This document shows, in pieces, positions 15,744-24,968 of a DNA stretch of 29,602 nucleotides. Each line of letters opens with the position of its first letter. The first letter of the stretch is position 1. Origin of the DNA: Pseudomonadota bacterium (lineage in GTDB: Bacteria > Pseudomonadota > Gammaproteobacteria > Xanthomonadales > Xanthomonadaceae); assembly GCA_023395465.1 (NCBI GenBank), contig JAEWZE010000291.1, positions 1 to 29,602 of the forward strand, written 5' to 3'. A program made the translations under genes and the position numbers. The notes under the pieces were generated by a model, which was given only the letters and a program-made list of their open reading frames with translations, did not search any database and was not told where the DNA came from.

Positions 15744-16190
15744 TCAGCGCCAGTTGCCGATGTCGGCGTCGTCGCCGTCGCCGCCCTCGGCGCCGTCGGC
15801 ACCGAAGGAGTAGACGTCGAAGCCGCCGCTGCGGCCGGGCTGGCGGTACTGGTAGGCGTTGCCCCACGGATCCTCCGGCAGGCGGCGGATGTAGCCGCCC
15901 TTGCGGTAGCGCTCCGGGCGCGCGAGGCCGGACGGCGCCTCGAGGAGTGCGTCGAGACCCTGCGCGGTGGCCGGGTAGGCCAGGTTGTCGAGGCGGTAGG
16001 TCTCCAGCGCCTGCTCCAGCACGGCGATGTCGGCGCGGGCCTTCTCGACCATGGCGCGGTCCTGGCTGGGCATGACGTTGATCATCACCACCGTCGACAG
16101 CAGGCCGATGATGACGATCGCCACCATCAGCTCGACCAGGGTGAAGCCGGCGGCGTCGCGGCGGGGGAACGAGCGGGGGTTGCGGTGCAT
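15744..16190 (-). CDS. gspG: Type II secretion major pseudopilin GspG
   Basis: The main subunit of the pseudopilus that pushes substrates through the secretin; 148 residues. Prepilin cleavage is at G15/F16 in AGFTLVELMVAIVIIGLL, Glu at +5. The globular domain has the GspG hallmarks LDNLAYPATAQGLDALL and GYIRRLPEDPWGNAYQY. The acidic C-terminal loop (SFGADGAEGGDGDDADIGNW) is the Ca2+-binding site. GGAG lies about 6 nt before the ATG. Maturation needs a prepilin peptidase (gspO/pilD), which is not in the window. Confidence 0.97.
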   Translation of the reverse strand: MHRNPRSFPRRDAAGFTLVELMVAIVIIGLLSTVVMINVMPSQDRAMVEKARADIAVLEQALETYRLDNLAYPATAQGLDALLEAPSGLARPERYRKGGYIRRLPEDPWGNAYQYRQPGRSGGFDVYSFGADGAEGGDGDDADIGNWR

Positions 16191-16203
16191 GGGCGACTCC
16201 GGG

Positions 16204-17409
16204 TCATCCGGCCACGAGGGCGTTGAACTGCAGGATGGGCAGCAGGATGGCGAGCACGATCACCGCCACCATCGCGCCCAGCACGATGATGATCAGGGGT
16301 TCGAGCAGGCTCATCGCCGCCGTGGTGAAGGTGTTGAACTCGCGTTCGAGGTAGTCGGCGGCCCGGTCGAGCATCGGTGCCAGCCGGCCGCTGTCCTCGC
16401 CGCTGGTGGCCATGTACAGCAGCGTCGGCGGGAAGACCGCAGCGCGCTTCATCGCGTTCGACAGGCTGCCGCCCTCGCGGATCACCCCGACCATCGTCTC
16501 CGTGGCCTCGCGCAGGACCGTGTTGCCGACCGTGCGTGCGGTGATCGCCAGGCCTTCGATCAGGGGCAGGCCGCTGTCGGACATCGTGGCCAACATGCGT
16601 GCCATGCGCGCGGCGTGCACGTCGCGCAACAGGCGGCCGAGCAGCGGCAGGCGCAGCAGTGCCGCGTCGACGCCGCGGCGCACGTCCGGCCGGCGCAGCA
16701 GGCGCGTGGCGGCGAACACGGCCGCGGCCAGCAGCGCCAGCATCGGCAGCCACCAGGTCGCCAGCGCCTCGGACACGCCGATGACGATGCGGGTCAGCAG
16801 CGGCAGTTCGCGCCCCATCGACTCGAACTGTTCGACCACCTTCGGCACCACGAACATCATCAGGGCGATCACCACCAGCACCGCGGTGCCGGCCAGCGCG
16901 GCCGGGTACACCAGCGCGGAGACCAGCTTGCCGCGGACCTGCTGGTCGCGTTCGTGCAGGTCGGCCAGGCGCTCGAGGATCGCCGGCAGCGCGCCGGTGC
17001 CTTCGCCGGCCGCCACCATGGCGCGGTACAGCGGCGGGAACGCGCGCGGCTCGCAGGCCATGGCGTCGGACAGGCGGAAGCCCTCGACCAGGCGCGCGTG
17101 GATCGCCATCACCACGCGCCGAACCGGCGCGCGCTCGGACTGGCTCCCGATGGTGCGCAGCGCTTCCTCCAGCGGCGCCACCGCCACCAGCGTGGCGAGC
17201 TGGCGGGTGAGCAGGGTCAGGTCCTTGGCGCCGAAGCGGCCGCGGCCGCGCGAGGCCTGTCCGGAGCGGGCGGTCGCAGGCTCGACCCGTACCGGCAGCA
17301 GTCTGCGGCCCTGCAGCAGGCGCCGCGCGTCCGCCGCGTTGCCGGCATCGAGCACGCCCTCGCGACTGCGCCCGTGGACATCGAGCGCCGAATATTCAAA
17401 CGCCGCCAT
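16204..17409 (-). CDS. gspF: Type II secretion inner-membrane platform protein GspF
   Basis: A 401-residue polytopic platform protein with two T2SSF domains. It begins MAAFEYSALDVHGRSREGVL, the family N-terminus. LTLLTRQLATLVAVAPLEEALRTI opens the first domain; membrane segments are visible near KLVSALVYPAALAGTAVLVVIALMMFVVP, WWLPMLALLAAAVFAATRLL and LEPLIIIVLGAMVAVIVLAILLPI. ATG at 17409 overlaps gspE by 14 nt; the frame upstream of it is a shadow of gspE. GspF is thought to transmit GspE motion to the pseudopilus. Confidence 0.96.
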   Translation of the reverse strand: MAAFEYSALDVHGRSREGVLDAGNAADARRLLQGRRLLPVRVEPATARSGQASRGRGRFGAKDLTLLTRQLATLVAVAPLEEALRTIGSQSERAPVRRVVMAIHARLVEGFRLSDAMACEPRAFPPLYRAMVAAGEGTGALPAILERLADLHERDQQVRGKLVSALVYPAALAGTAVLVVIALMMFVVPKVVEQFESMGRELPLLTRIVIGVSEALATWWLPMLALLAAAVFAATRLLRRPDVRRGVDAALLRLPLLGRLLRDVHAARMARMLATMSDSGLPLIEGLAITARTVGNTVLREATETMVGVIREGGSLSNAMKRAAVFPPTLLYMATSGEDSGRLAPMLDRAADYLEREFNTFTTAAMSLLEPLIIIVLGAMVAVIVLAILLPILQFNALVAG

Positions 17410-18883
17410 GGTCCTGCAGCTCCTGGCGGGTGATGCGCATGGCTTCCTCGAGCGTGGTCTGCCCGCGCAGCACGGCCGCACGCGCGGCATCGCCGAGGCG
17501 GCCACGACGCGCGAACGCGGCCTCGGCCAGTGCGTCCTCGTCCGCGCCGGCGCCGATCAGCTGGCGCATGCGCTCGTCCACTTCCAGCGCCTCGTGGATG
17601 CCCATGCGCCCGGCATAGCCGGTGTGGCTGCACTGCGCGCAGCCGGTGGCGCGATACAGCGTGGCGCCCGCGGCGGCATCGCCGAGCAGCGCGGCCGCGG
17701 CCGGATCGGCGTCCATCGGCTGGCGGCAATCCGTGCACAGCCGCCGCAGCAGGCGTTGCGCGAGCACCAGGCGCAGGCTCGACGCCAGCAGGAAGGGTTC
17801 AATGCCCATGTCGCGCAGCCGCGTCACCGCGCCGGGGGCGTCGTTGGTGTGCACGGTCGACAGCACCAGGTGGCCGGTGAGGCTGGCCTGGACCGCGATC
17901 TGCGCGGTTTCCGGATCGCGCACCTCGCCGACCATGACCACGTCGGGATCCTGGCGCAGGATCGCCCGCAGGCCGGCGGCGAAGCTCATGCCCACGCGCG
18001 CGTTGACCTGGGTCTGGCCGACCCCGTCGATGGCGTACTCGACCGGATCCTCGACGGTGAGGATGTTGCGCCGGCCATCGTTGAGCGAGGCCAGCGCGGC
18101 GTACAGGGTTGTCGTCTTGCCGGCACCGGTGGGGCCGGTGACCAGGACGATGCCGTTGGGCACCCGCAACGCGCGCCGCAGCGCATCGAGCACGTCCGGC
18201 TGCATGCCCAGGGCCTCGAGCGTCAGCGTGCCCAGGTCCTTGTCGAGGATGCGCAGCACCACGCGTTCGCCACCGCGCGCGGGCAGTGTCGACACGCGCA
18301 CGTCGAGCGCCTTGTTGCCCATCGAGACGCCGATGCGGCCATCCTGCGGCAGCCGCTTCTCGGCGATGTCCAGGCGCGCCATCACCTTGACCCGCGAGAC
18401 CAGCAGCGGCGCGATGCGCCCGGGAAGGCGCAGCGCCTCGCGCATCACGCCGTCTACGCGCATGCGCACCACCAGCGCCGAGTCGAACGGTTCGATGTGG
18501 ACGTCCGAGGCGCCGATACGCGCGGCTTCCGCGATCAGGCCGTTGATCAGGCGGATGACCGGCGCGTCGTCGCGGGCATCGAGCAGGTCGGCGGTGGCCG
18601 GGATGTCGCTGGCCAGCGCGTCGAGATCGCCGGCGAGGTCCAGCTCGCTCGCGCCGCCGGCCAGCGTCGCGTCGGCATAGAGTTCGGACAGGCGACGGTC
18701 GAACAGCGCGCGCGGCAGCACCTCCACGTCGAGCTCGACGCCGAGGCTGCGCCGCGCCTCCAGCAGCGCGACCGGATCCGCATCCTCGCGCAATCCGACG
18801 CGCGCCCGCGCGCCGAGCGCCAGCAGCACCACGCCCTGGTGCCTGGCGAAGGCGTAGGCGAAGGCGGGCAGGGGCGTGCTCAT
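17396..18883 (-). CDS. gspE: Type II secretion ATPase GspE
   Basis: A 495-residue hexameric cytoplasmic ATPase that drives pseudopilus assembly. The N-terminal N1E/N2E region runs to about 100, followed by GASDVHIEP (124-132). Walker A is GPTGAGKTT (250-258), the Asp box lies in NILTVEDPVEY, Walker B is DVVMVGEVRD with E320, and the His box is LSTVHTND. A zinc-binding four-cysteine site (C383, C386, C415, C418) is intact. The start overlaps the gspD stop by 4 nt (ATGA). Length and motifs are normal. Confidence 0.97.
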   Translation of the reverse strand: MSTPLPAFAYAFARHQGVVLLALGARARVGLREDADPVALLEARRSLGVELDVEVLPRALFDRRLSELYADATLAGGASELDLAGDLDALASDIPATADLLDARDDAPVIRLINGLIAEAARIGASDVHIEPFDSALVVRMRVDGVMREALRLPGRIAPLLVSRVKVMARLDIAEKRLPQDGRIGVSMGNKALDVRVSTLPARGGERVVLRILDKDLGTLTLEALGMQPDVLDALRRALRVPNGIVLVTGPTGAGKTTTLYAALASLNDGRRNILTVEDPVEYAIDGVGQTQVNARVGMSFAAGLRAILRQDPDVVMVGEVRDPETAQIAVQASLTGHLVLSTVHTNDAPGAVTRLRDMGIEPFLLASSLRLVLAQRLLRRLCTDCRQPMDADPAAAALLGDAAAGATLYRATGCAQCSHTGYAGRMGIHEALEVDERMRQLIGAGADEDALAEAAFARRGRLGDAARAAVLRGQTTLEEAMRITRQELQDHGGV

Positions 18884-20955
18884 CGTGTCGCGTCGCTGCC
18901 GGTCGCTGCCGGCGCGGGGATGATGGCCTGCGGCGCCGTTGGGCTGCCTGCCGGGGCACGCACGGGGGCCGCCGGTGGCGTGGTGCGCAGGTAGCTGCGC
19001 ACCAGTTCGTCCAGCGCGTTCTCGCGCTCGCCCATCACCGGAAGCTGGCTGCGCATGTAGCCGTAGCGATCGGCGCTCATGGCCTGGGCGTCCGCGGCGC
19101 TGCGCACGATGGTGGGACGGATGAACACCATCAGGTTGGTCTTGTCGCGCGATCGCGACCTGTGACGGAACAGGTGGCCGACGATCGGGATGTCGCCGAG
19201 CAGCGGCACCTTGGATAGGGTGTTGCGGTCGTTCTGGTCGAGCAGTCCGCCGAGGGCGACGATCTCGCCGTCGTCCACGAGGACCCGGGTCTCGACCTCG
19301 CGCTTGTTGAGCACCAGTTCGGCGAAGTCGTCGCTGACCGGCCCGGCGATCGACGACACTTCCTGCCGCAGGGTCAGGGTGATGCCGCCGCCGGCGTTGA
19401 TCTGCGGCGTCACCTCGAGCTGGATGCCGACGTCCTGGCGCTGGATGGTGCGGAAAGGATTGCTGTTGCTGTCGCCGAGCACCTCGCCGGTGGTGGTGGG
19501 CACCTCCTGGCCGACCAGGATCCGCGCTTCCTCGTTGTCCAGGGTCAGGATCGAGGGCGTGGACAGCAGGTTGGACGCCGTGTCGCTGTTCACCGCATCG
19601 ATGATCAGGCCGAAGGTCGCGTTGTCGTTGCTGCCGGCGATGCCGGCAAGCGCACCGTTGATGCCCAGCAGCGACTGCATCGCCGCGCGGCGGGCGAGCT
19701 CCAGCGCGCTGTCCGCGTCGGCCTCTTCGCCATTGCGCCGCTGCTGTTCGGCGTACCAGGCGCCGGCCAGCGGCATGATGCCGGTGCCGGCGCCCGGATG
19801 CTGGGTGGCGAGGAAGGGGATGTTGCTGCCTTCCTTGCCTGCGACCAGCAGCTGCGCACCGAGGCGGCGCGCGGCGTTGTCGGAGATCTCGACCACGATC
19901 GCTTCGACCAGCACCTGTTCGCGCCGGGTGTCGAGCTGGGTGATCACGTCCACCAGCAGGCGCTGGGTCTCGGGATCTGCGTTGATGATCAGCGAGTTCG
20001 AACCGGGATAGCGGACGATGGTCGGCCGCTTGCCGGGCACGGCGGTGATCAGCTGCGCGGCCGCGGCATCGGGGGCGACCGCGCTCGCGGCGACCGTGCC
20101 CGCGCCGTCGTCGCCGTCGGGTGACTGCCCGACCAGTTGCTGCAGCACCGGCAGCAGCTGCTCGGCGCTGGCGTGCTGCAGCCGCACCACGCGCACTCCG
20201 CCGGTGCGCTCGGCGCGACGGTCGAGTTCGAGGATGGTCTGCACGACGCGCTGCACCGCCGTGGGCGCCCCGCGGACCACGATCGAGTTGCTGCCCTCCA
20301 CCGGCTGGATCGAGAGCTGGCCGCCGCGGCCTTCGCCGCCACCGAACAGCTGGTTGACGGTGGCCGCGACCTCGCGCGCCGAACTGTTGCGCAGGGTGAC
20401 CGTGTCGATGCCCGCGGTGTCGCTGTCGATCTGCGACACCAGGCCGCGGATGCGGCGGAGGTTGTCGGCGTGGTCGGCGATCAGCAGCGCGTTGCCCTGT
20501 GGCGTCGGCACCACGACGCCACCGCGGCCCACCAGCGGCTTGAGCGTCTCGGCGGCGACGCGCGCGTCGACGCTCGACAGCGGCAGCACCTGGGTCGTGA
20601 AGCCGGAGCCGCCGAGGCCGCCGCCGGGCAGCTGCGCGGCCGCGGTGTCGGGTACGACGCGGTAGGCGCCGGGTCCGGCCGGCACGGCCACCAGTGCGTT
20701 GGCGCGCAGCACCGCCAGCAGCACGCCCAGCAGCTCGGCCTCGTCCATCGCCACGTCGCGGGTGATGTTGACGCTGCCCTGGACGGACTGGTCGATGATG
20801 AAGGTGGTGCCGGTGGCGCGGGCGACGTCCTGGATGAAGGCGCGGATGTCGGCATCGCGCGCCGTCACCCCGGCGCCGGCCTGGGCGAAGGCGAAGGGCG
20901 CTGGCTGCAGCAGCAGGGCGAACGCGAGTGCGGCGGAGAGGAATCGCTGGTTCAC
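18880..20955 (-). CDS. gspD: Type II secretion secretin GspD
   Basis: A 691-residue outer-membrane secretin forming the exit channel. Signal peptide about 1-24 (MNQRFLSAALAFALLLQPAPF...AQ), N0 domain from VTARDADIRAFIQDVARATG, repeated N1-N3 domains (TVTLRNSSAREVAATVNQLFGGG, VRVVRLQHASAEQLLPVLQQLVG), then the secretin domain with VGQEVPTTTGEVLG and the C-terminal gate region (VPLLGDIPIVGHLFRH). The start is GTG at 20955, overlapping the gspC stop (GTGA). No pilotin gene is seen nearby. Confidence 0.96.
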   Translation of the reverse strand: MNQRFLSAALAFALLLQPAPFAFAQAGAGVTARDADIRAFIQDVARATGTTFIIDQSVQGSVNITRDVAMDEAELLGVLLAVLRANALVAVPAGPGAYRVVPDTAAAQLPGGGLGGSGFTTQVLPLSSVDARVAAETLKPLVGRGGVVVPTPQGNALLIADHADNLRRIRGLVSQIDSDTAGIDTVTLRNSSAREVAATVNQLFGGGEGRGGQLSIQPVEGSNSIVVRGAPTAVQRVVQTILELDRRAERTGGVRVVRLQHASAEQLLPVLQQLVGQSPDGDDGAGTVAASAVAPDAAAAQLITAVPGKRPTIVRYPGSNSLIINADPETQRLLVDVITQLDTRREQVLVEAIVVEISDNAARRLGAQLLVAGKEGSNIPFLATQHPGAGTGIMPLAGAWYAEQQRRNGEEADADSALELARRAAMQSLLGINGALAGIAGSNDNATFGLIIDAVNSDTASNLLSTPSILTLDNEEARILVGQEVPTTTGEVLGDSNSNPFRTIQRQDVGIQLEVTPQINAGGGITLTLRQEVSSIAGPVSDDFAELVLNKREVETRVLVDDGEIVALGGLLDQNDRNTLSKVPLLGDIPIVGHLFRHRSRSRDKTNLMVFIRPTIVRSAADAQAMSADRYGYMRSQLPVMGERENALDELVRSYLRTTPPAAPVRAPAGSPTAPQAIIPAPAATGSDATR

Positions 20956-21785
20956 GGTGTGGTTGCCTGCAGGGTCGCGGTCCGGACCTGGCCGTCGCGC
21001 CGGTAGGTGAGGGTGATGGTGGCGGCGCCGGCGAGGCTGTCGCCGAGTTCCGCGTAGCGCTCGGGAGTCAGTTCCTGGCCGTTGACCGACAGCAGCACGT
21101 CGCCCGCCTGCAGGCCGGCCTGGCGCAGTACTGCGCCGTCGCCGCGCGGGACCACGGTGTAGCCGGAGACACGGCCACCGGATTCGACCGGCGTCAGCCC
21201 GGTCTGGGCAAGCAGGCGGGCCGGATCGATCGGCGCGGTCGCCGTGCCGGACGGAGTTGGCGGTGGCGGTGGCGGGAGATCCGCGCCTTGCGGTGGCGCT
21301 GCGACGGAGCGGGTTCCCGGGTTCCCCTGCGCGGGGAAGGAGAGCCGGCTGCGGCGTCCGCCTGCGTTCAGGACCGCGTGATCGGCGTGCACCTCGGCCA
21401 GGACCACGCCCGGTGCGACCTCGTCGCCCACGGAATGGGAACGCTGCGGGCCCCCTTCGCCGGCGATGATGGCGCTGCCGCCCGCGCGGTCGGTACGCAG
21501 TGCGAACAGGCGCAGGCCGGAGGCATCGGCGGTGGCCGCCATCGTGCCGCTGCCCGGATGGAAGGCATCGATGACGAGACGGTCGGGACGCGATGCGGCC
21601 GCACCGGCATCGACGGATGGCGGCGTACCGAGGGCGACAGGCGGCAACAGCAGCCAGGCCAGCCGGGCCGTCTGGAACGCCAGCAACACCACGATCGCGA
21701 CTTCCGCGGCGCGGACCAGCGTGTCGGCGCCGCCAAGCCTGGCTAGCAACACATGGGGCTCACGGAGGAAGGGGAATGCGGGCAC
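20952..21785 (-). CDS. gspC: Type II secretion protein GspC with PDZ domain
   Basis: A 277-residue inner-membrane protein linking the platform to the secretin and contributing to substrate recognition. One membrane segment lies at about 24-49 (VRAAEVAIVVLLAFQTARLAWLLLPP), the homology region at about 75-150 contains LRLFALRTDRAGGSAIIAGEGG and HSVGDEVAPGVVLAEVHADHAVL, then a Pro-rich linker and a C-terminal PDZ domain (about 200-270, GDGAVLRQAGLQAGDVLLSVNGQ). The start is uncertain: GTG at 21785 gives the longest frame, and GTG at 21752 would also keep the membrane segment; neither has a strong ribosome site. Confidence 0.9.
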   Translation of the reverse strand: MPAFPFLREPHVLLARLGGADTLVRAAEVAIVVLLAFQTARLAWLLLPPVALGTPPSVDAGAAASRPDRLVIDAFHPGSGTMAATADASGLRLFALRTDRAGGSAIIAGEGGPQRSHSVGDEVAPGVVLAEVHADHAVLNAGGRRSRLSFPAQGNPGTRSVAAPPQGADLPPPPPPTPSGTATAPIDPARLLAQTGLTPVESGGRVSGYTVVPRGDGAVLRQAGLQAGDVLLSVNGQELTPERYAELGDSLAGAATITLTYRRDGQVRTATLQATTP

Positions 21786-21841
21786 GTGTCGGGCGTCATG
21801 GCGCGGGTGCGGCGCCGTTGCGACAGCATGCGAAAGTTTTG

Positions 21842-21886
21842 TTGCAGCAGAATTTCAGTTGACACATTTGTGTCGGACTGCTGCAA
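21842..21886. promoter_or_regulatory. Nested palindromes upstream of gspC
   Basis: The outer perfect arms TTGCAGCAG (21842-21850) and CTGCTGCAA (21878-21886) enclose an inner palindrome GACACATTTGTGTC (21861-21874). They lie 57-101 nt before the gspC start, where a promoter for the twelve-gene operon is expected. The inner 6-2-6 element looks like an operator for a dimeric regulator. It is not a Pho box; the regulator is unknown. Confidence 0.5.
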
Positions 21887-21958
21887 GAACGGATGCGAAT
21901 TCCCGCTGCTTTGCGGCGTTACGGTTGTTCGCTTCCCGCCCATCGAGGTGTCGCACGA

Positions 21959-22160
21959 CGCGTGTTGACGTCAGGGGGCGACCGTAGGGAGGTCGCTCCG
22001 TGGCGTGGACGACCAGGGTTGCATCCCTCGACTGCGGACGTCTTGGGCCCGGCAAGGCCGGAGGGCGCGTGCGTGGCCCAGGGATGACCTCGGGCCGGAC
22101 CTCTTTCCTGGACAGGCGATGCGACACCGGAGTCCCTGTTCGGGGCGAAACCGCGCACGA
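21959..22160. repeat. Probable dispersed intergenic repeat
   Basis: This non-coding stretch reads on the minus strand as RDSGVASPVQERGPARGHPW and THAPSGLAGPKTSAVEGCNP in one frame. Such strings recur, as I remember, as spurious small ORFs in Xanthomonadaceae annotation, suggesting a multi-copy intergenic element. It contains local inverted repeats such as GCGACC/GGTCGC near 21978-21996. It fills most of the 440-nt gap between gspC and the receptor gene; no gene is supported there. Confidence 0.45.
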
Positions 22161-22187
22161 CGCGCGCCGCCGGCGGAGCTTCCGCCT

Positions 22188-22213
22188 CCCCCTCCCGCTG
22201 CGGCGGGAGGGGG
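22188..22213 (-). terminator. Strong hairpin after the TonB-dependent receptor gene
   Basis: Perfect 11-bp arms CCCCCTCCCGC (22188-22198) and GCGGGAGGGGG (22203-22213) with a 4-nt loop start 12 nt after the receptor stop codon. No U-tract follows on the minus strand, so it may act as a 3' stability hairpin or a Rho-assisted terminator. Confidence 0.55.
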
Positions 22214-22225
22214 GAAGGCGATCCC

Positions 22226-24922
22226 TCAGAACTCGGTCGACAGGCTCACCGAGTAGGACACGCCGGGCTCGTAGCGCCGGATGTGGACCTGCTGGCCGGC
22301 GCGTTCCTGGTATTCGTGGAACTCGGTGTCCAGGAGGTTGCGGGCGGCAAAACCGATCGTCACCGGACGCTCGCCGAAGCGCATGGTCTTGCGCAGCACG
22401 AAGTCCAGGGTTGCGCCGGGTTCTTCCATGTAGTCCGGCTGTCCCGGACGTCCGCGCGCGGAGACGCGCTCGCTGACGTAGTTGGCGATCAGCGTGGCCT
22501 GCAGGCCCTGGCCCTCGTTCTCGACCCCCAGCTGGAGATTGGCGATGTGCTCGGACTGGCCCTGCAGCACGCTGCCGTCGCGCACGAACAGGCGCGCATC
22601 CACCGGAGTGGCGAAGCCGTACGGCTGTACCGTGTCGTCGTCGTCCGCGTTCACCTCGGACCGGGTCCAGGTGTAGTTGCTGGCCAGGTACAGACGGTTG
22701 CCCGCCCACCAGTCGGCGCCGATGTCGGTGTCGAAGTACTTCTTGAACTCCAGCTCGGCGCCGTAGACCGTGGCCTCGGGTGCGTTGAGGAAGCTCTGGA
22801 AGGTGGTGCCGCCGGCGAAATTGACGTTCGATTCGATCGGCTTGTCGATCAGCTTGTAGAACAGTCCCGCGGTGAAGTATTCGCCCGAGCCGAAGAACCA
22901 TTCGTAGCGCGCGTCGAAGTTGGTCAACTCGCTGTCGACCAGCCACGGGTTGCCGGTGAACAGGCGGTCGCTGTCGGGATCGGTGTACTGCTGCGGCGCC
23001 ATTTCGCGAAACTGCGGACGTGCGATCGTCTGCGAGGCGCCCAGGCGCAACTGCCGGTTCTCGGCGATGTTCCAGGTCAGGGTGAGCGCGGGCAGGAAAT
23101 AGTCGTTGCGCAGCGGTGCAGGACCCGGCTGGCGGACACCGGTGAAGATGTCGTACGGATGCACGGCCTGGGTCGCCTCCTCGTAACGCACGCCCAGCGT
23201 GGCACGGAGGTTCGGTCCGATCTCGCCCTCCAGCTGTGCGTAGGCGCCGAGCACCTTGAGCGTGGCGTCGTAAGCCGCGGCACCGAAGCTGCCCGTGGTC
23301 TCGCGCACGCGGAGCAGGTCCTGGCTCAGGTTGTAGTCGGAGAACAGGAAATCGGGACGCTGGTAGCGGTTGTAGAACGGCAGCGGGCCGTCGAGCGCAA
23401 GGAACCTGAACTCGCGCGACCATGCGCCGCGGTCGTTGTCCATGTACGAGGCGCCGGTGCTGAGCGTGAGGTCGCGCTCGATGGGCAGGCGCCAGGTGAT
23501 GTCGACGCCGCCGCTGGCGACCTCGTCCTCGACCGCGCTGAAGCGGGTGTAGTTCTGCACGCGGGAGGCGTCGTGCGACCAGTAGCCGTCGACGTTCTCG
23601 TAGCGGATACCCTTCTCGTAGGGCACGTCACGCGTGGCGCGGGCCACGGCGGCGCGCCACTCGATCTTCAGGTCGTCGTACTCGCCGAACGCATGCGAAC
23701 CGCTGAGCTGGTGGTTGAGCATCTCGCGCTCGAACCATTCGGTGTAGTCGTCGCGCACCCCGAACCCGGCCAGGTTGTCGACGCCGGAACGGCTGCGTGC
23801 TTCCTTGATCGTGTCGTGCACGTACAGGGTGTTCAGGCCGATCCGGTGGCGGCCCCACTCGTAGCCGATTCCCAGCAGGGCGTTGGTCCGCGCATTGTTC
23901 TGGGTGGAGAGGAACTCGTAGTCCGAGTCGTATTCGAGCACGTCGCCGACGAAGAAGCCCTGCTCCTGGTCGCCGAACTGGGTGCGCCATTCGTTCTCGA
24001 AACCGGCCACCGCGATCACGCCCATGCGCGCGTCGTCGCCCATCTCGACCGAGTAGCCTGCGCTGAAGCCGACGTTGGCGTCCGGATCGATGCTGTTCTT
24101 TTCCTGCAGCAGGTTGAGGTTGGCGTTCTGGAAGCTGCGCCCGATCCGGCGGATGTCCTCGCGGCTGAAGTTGCCGAGGTCGACCCGCCGGCCGGTGGCG
24201 ATGGCATCCTGCAGCTCGCGCGGCATCTTGCGCGTGCCATCGTCGTAGCCCGACCAGTCGTCTTCGGAGCCGTAGTAGGTCAGACCCTTCTCGCCGGTGG
24301 TCGCGCTGTTGCCGCCGCCGCCCACGCTGAGCTTGAAGAACGGCTCGTCGGGGATGGTCAGCGACTGCAGGTCGACGACGCCGCCGCCGAACTCGCCCGG
24401 GTACTTCACCGAATAGGTCTTCTGCACGGTCATGCCCTGCAGGACCTCGGCCGGGAACAGGTCCAGCGGCACCACGCGCTGCATCGGCTCCGGACTCGGC
24501 AGCGGCGAGCCGTTGAGCAGCGCCGAGGAGTAGCGTTCGCCCAGGCCGCGGACGTAGACGAACTTGTCGCCCACGATGCTCACTCCGGACACGCGCTGCA
24601 GCGCCGCGGCCGCGTCGTCGTCGCCGGTGCGCTCGAAGTCCTCGCGGGTGATGAAGGAGGCGACCTCCGCCGTCTGCAGCATCGGCTCGGGGATGTACTC
24701 GCCGCGCACTTCCACCGCATCGAGCTGCGCCGGCTGGGCGGCGGCCTGCTGGGCGGCAGAGGCGGGCGCGGCCTGCGCGATGGTGGCGTAGACGATGGTC
24801 GCCTGCGGCGGGACGCTGGCGTGCCCGCCCGGCGACTCGGGTTGCTGGGCCCACGCGCCTTGGCAGGTGAGGAGGGCGGTGATCGCGACGGACAGGCCGC
24901 TGCGTGTCGGATAGCGTGTCAT
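22226..24922 (-). CDS. TonB-dependent outer-membrane receptor
   Basis: An 898-residue TonB-dependent receptor. The signal peptide is MTRYPTRSGLSVAITALLTC...AWAQ; an Ala/Gln-rich linker is followed by a TonB-box-like segment LDAVEVRGEYIPEP, then the plug (FITREDFERTGDDDAAAALQ, DKFVYVRGLGERYSSALLNG, YPGEFGGGVVDLQSL) and the 22-strand barrel ending in YSVSLSTEF with terminal Phe. ATG 24922 is chosen for its AAGG 9 nt upstream and because the signal peptide starts there; an ATG at 24961 is weaker. It lies 91 nt after the lipoprotein gene, behind a hairpin, under the same Pho promoter. The substrate is not visible from sequence; a phosphorus compound is the contextual guess. Barrel details and strand count are inferred from the family. 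Confidence 0.92.
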   Translation of the reverse strand: MTRYPTRSGLSVAITALLTCQGAWAQQPESPGGHASVPPQATIVYATIAQAAPASAAQQAAAQPAQLDAVEVRGEYIPEPMLQTAEVASFITREDFERTGDDDAAAALQRVSGVSIVGDKFVYVRGLGERYSSALLNGSPLPSPEPMQRVVPLDLFPAEVLQGMTVQKTYSVKYPGEFGGGVVDLQSLTIPDEPFFKLSVGGGGNSATTGEKGLTYYGSEDDWSGYDDGTRKMPRELQDAIATGRRVDLGNFSREDIRRIGRSFQNANLNLLQEKNSIDPDANVGFSAGYSVEMGDDARMGVIAVAGFENEWRTQFGDQEQGFFVGDVLEYDSDYEFLSTQNNARTNALLGIGYEWGRHRIGLNTLYVHDTIKEARSRSGVDNLAGFGVRDDYTEWFEREMLNHQLSGSHAFGEYDDLKIEWRAAVARATRDVPYEKGIRYENVDGYWSHDASRVQNYTRFSAVEDEVASGGVDITWRLPIERDLTLSTGASYMDNDRGAWSREFRFLALDGPLPFYNRYQRPDFLFSDYNLSQDLLRVRETTGSFGAAAYDATLKVLGAYAQLEGEIGPNLRATLGVRYEEATQAVHPYDIFTGVRQPGPAPLRNDYFLPALTLTWNIAENRQLRLGASQTIARPQFREMAPQQYTDPDSDRLFTGNPWLVDSELTNFDARYEWFFGSGEYFTAGLFYKLIDKPIESNVNFAGGTTFQSFLNAPEATVYGAELEFKKYFDTDIGADWWAGNRLYLASNYTWTRSEVNADDDDTVQPYGFATPVDARLFVRDGSVLQGQSEHIANLQLGVENEGQGLQATLIANYVSERVSARGRPGQPDYMEEPGATLDFVLRKTMRFGERPVTIGFAARNLLDTEFHEYQERAGQQVHIRRYEPGVSYSVSLSTEF

Positions 24923-24968
24923 GGTTGGACCTTCGGCTGCGGGGGCGATGCGGGGCGTCATGCAGGAA

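Noticed and set aside
16406..18994. Long plus-strand frame opposite gspF and gspE
   Set aside because: Antisense shadow of genes with complete catalytic motifs.
21786..21890. Pho box upstream of gspC
   Set aside because: Only weak half-site matches (CTGCAAC and CTTTCGC with an AAAA spacer) and no -10 at the right distance; not enough to claim Pho control of the type II operon.
21743..21943. Short minus-strand frame upstream of gspC
   Set aside because: It overlaps the gspC start and the palindromes, with no ribosome site and no domain.
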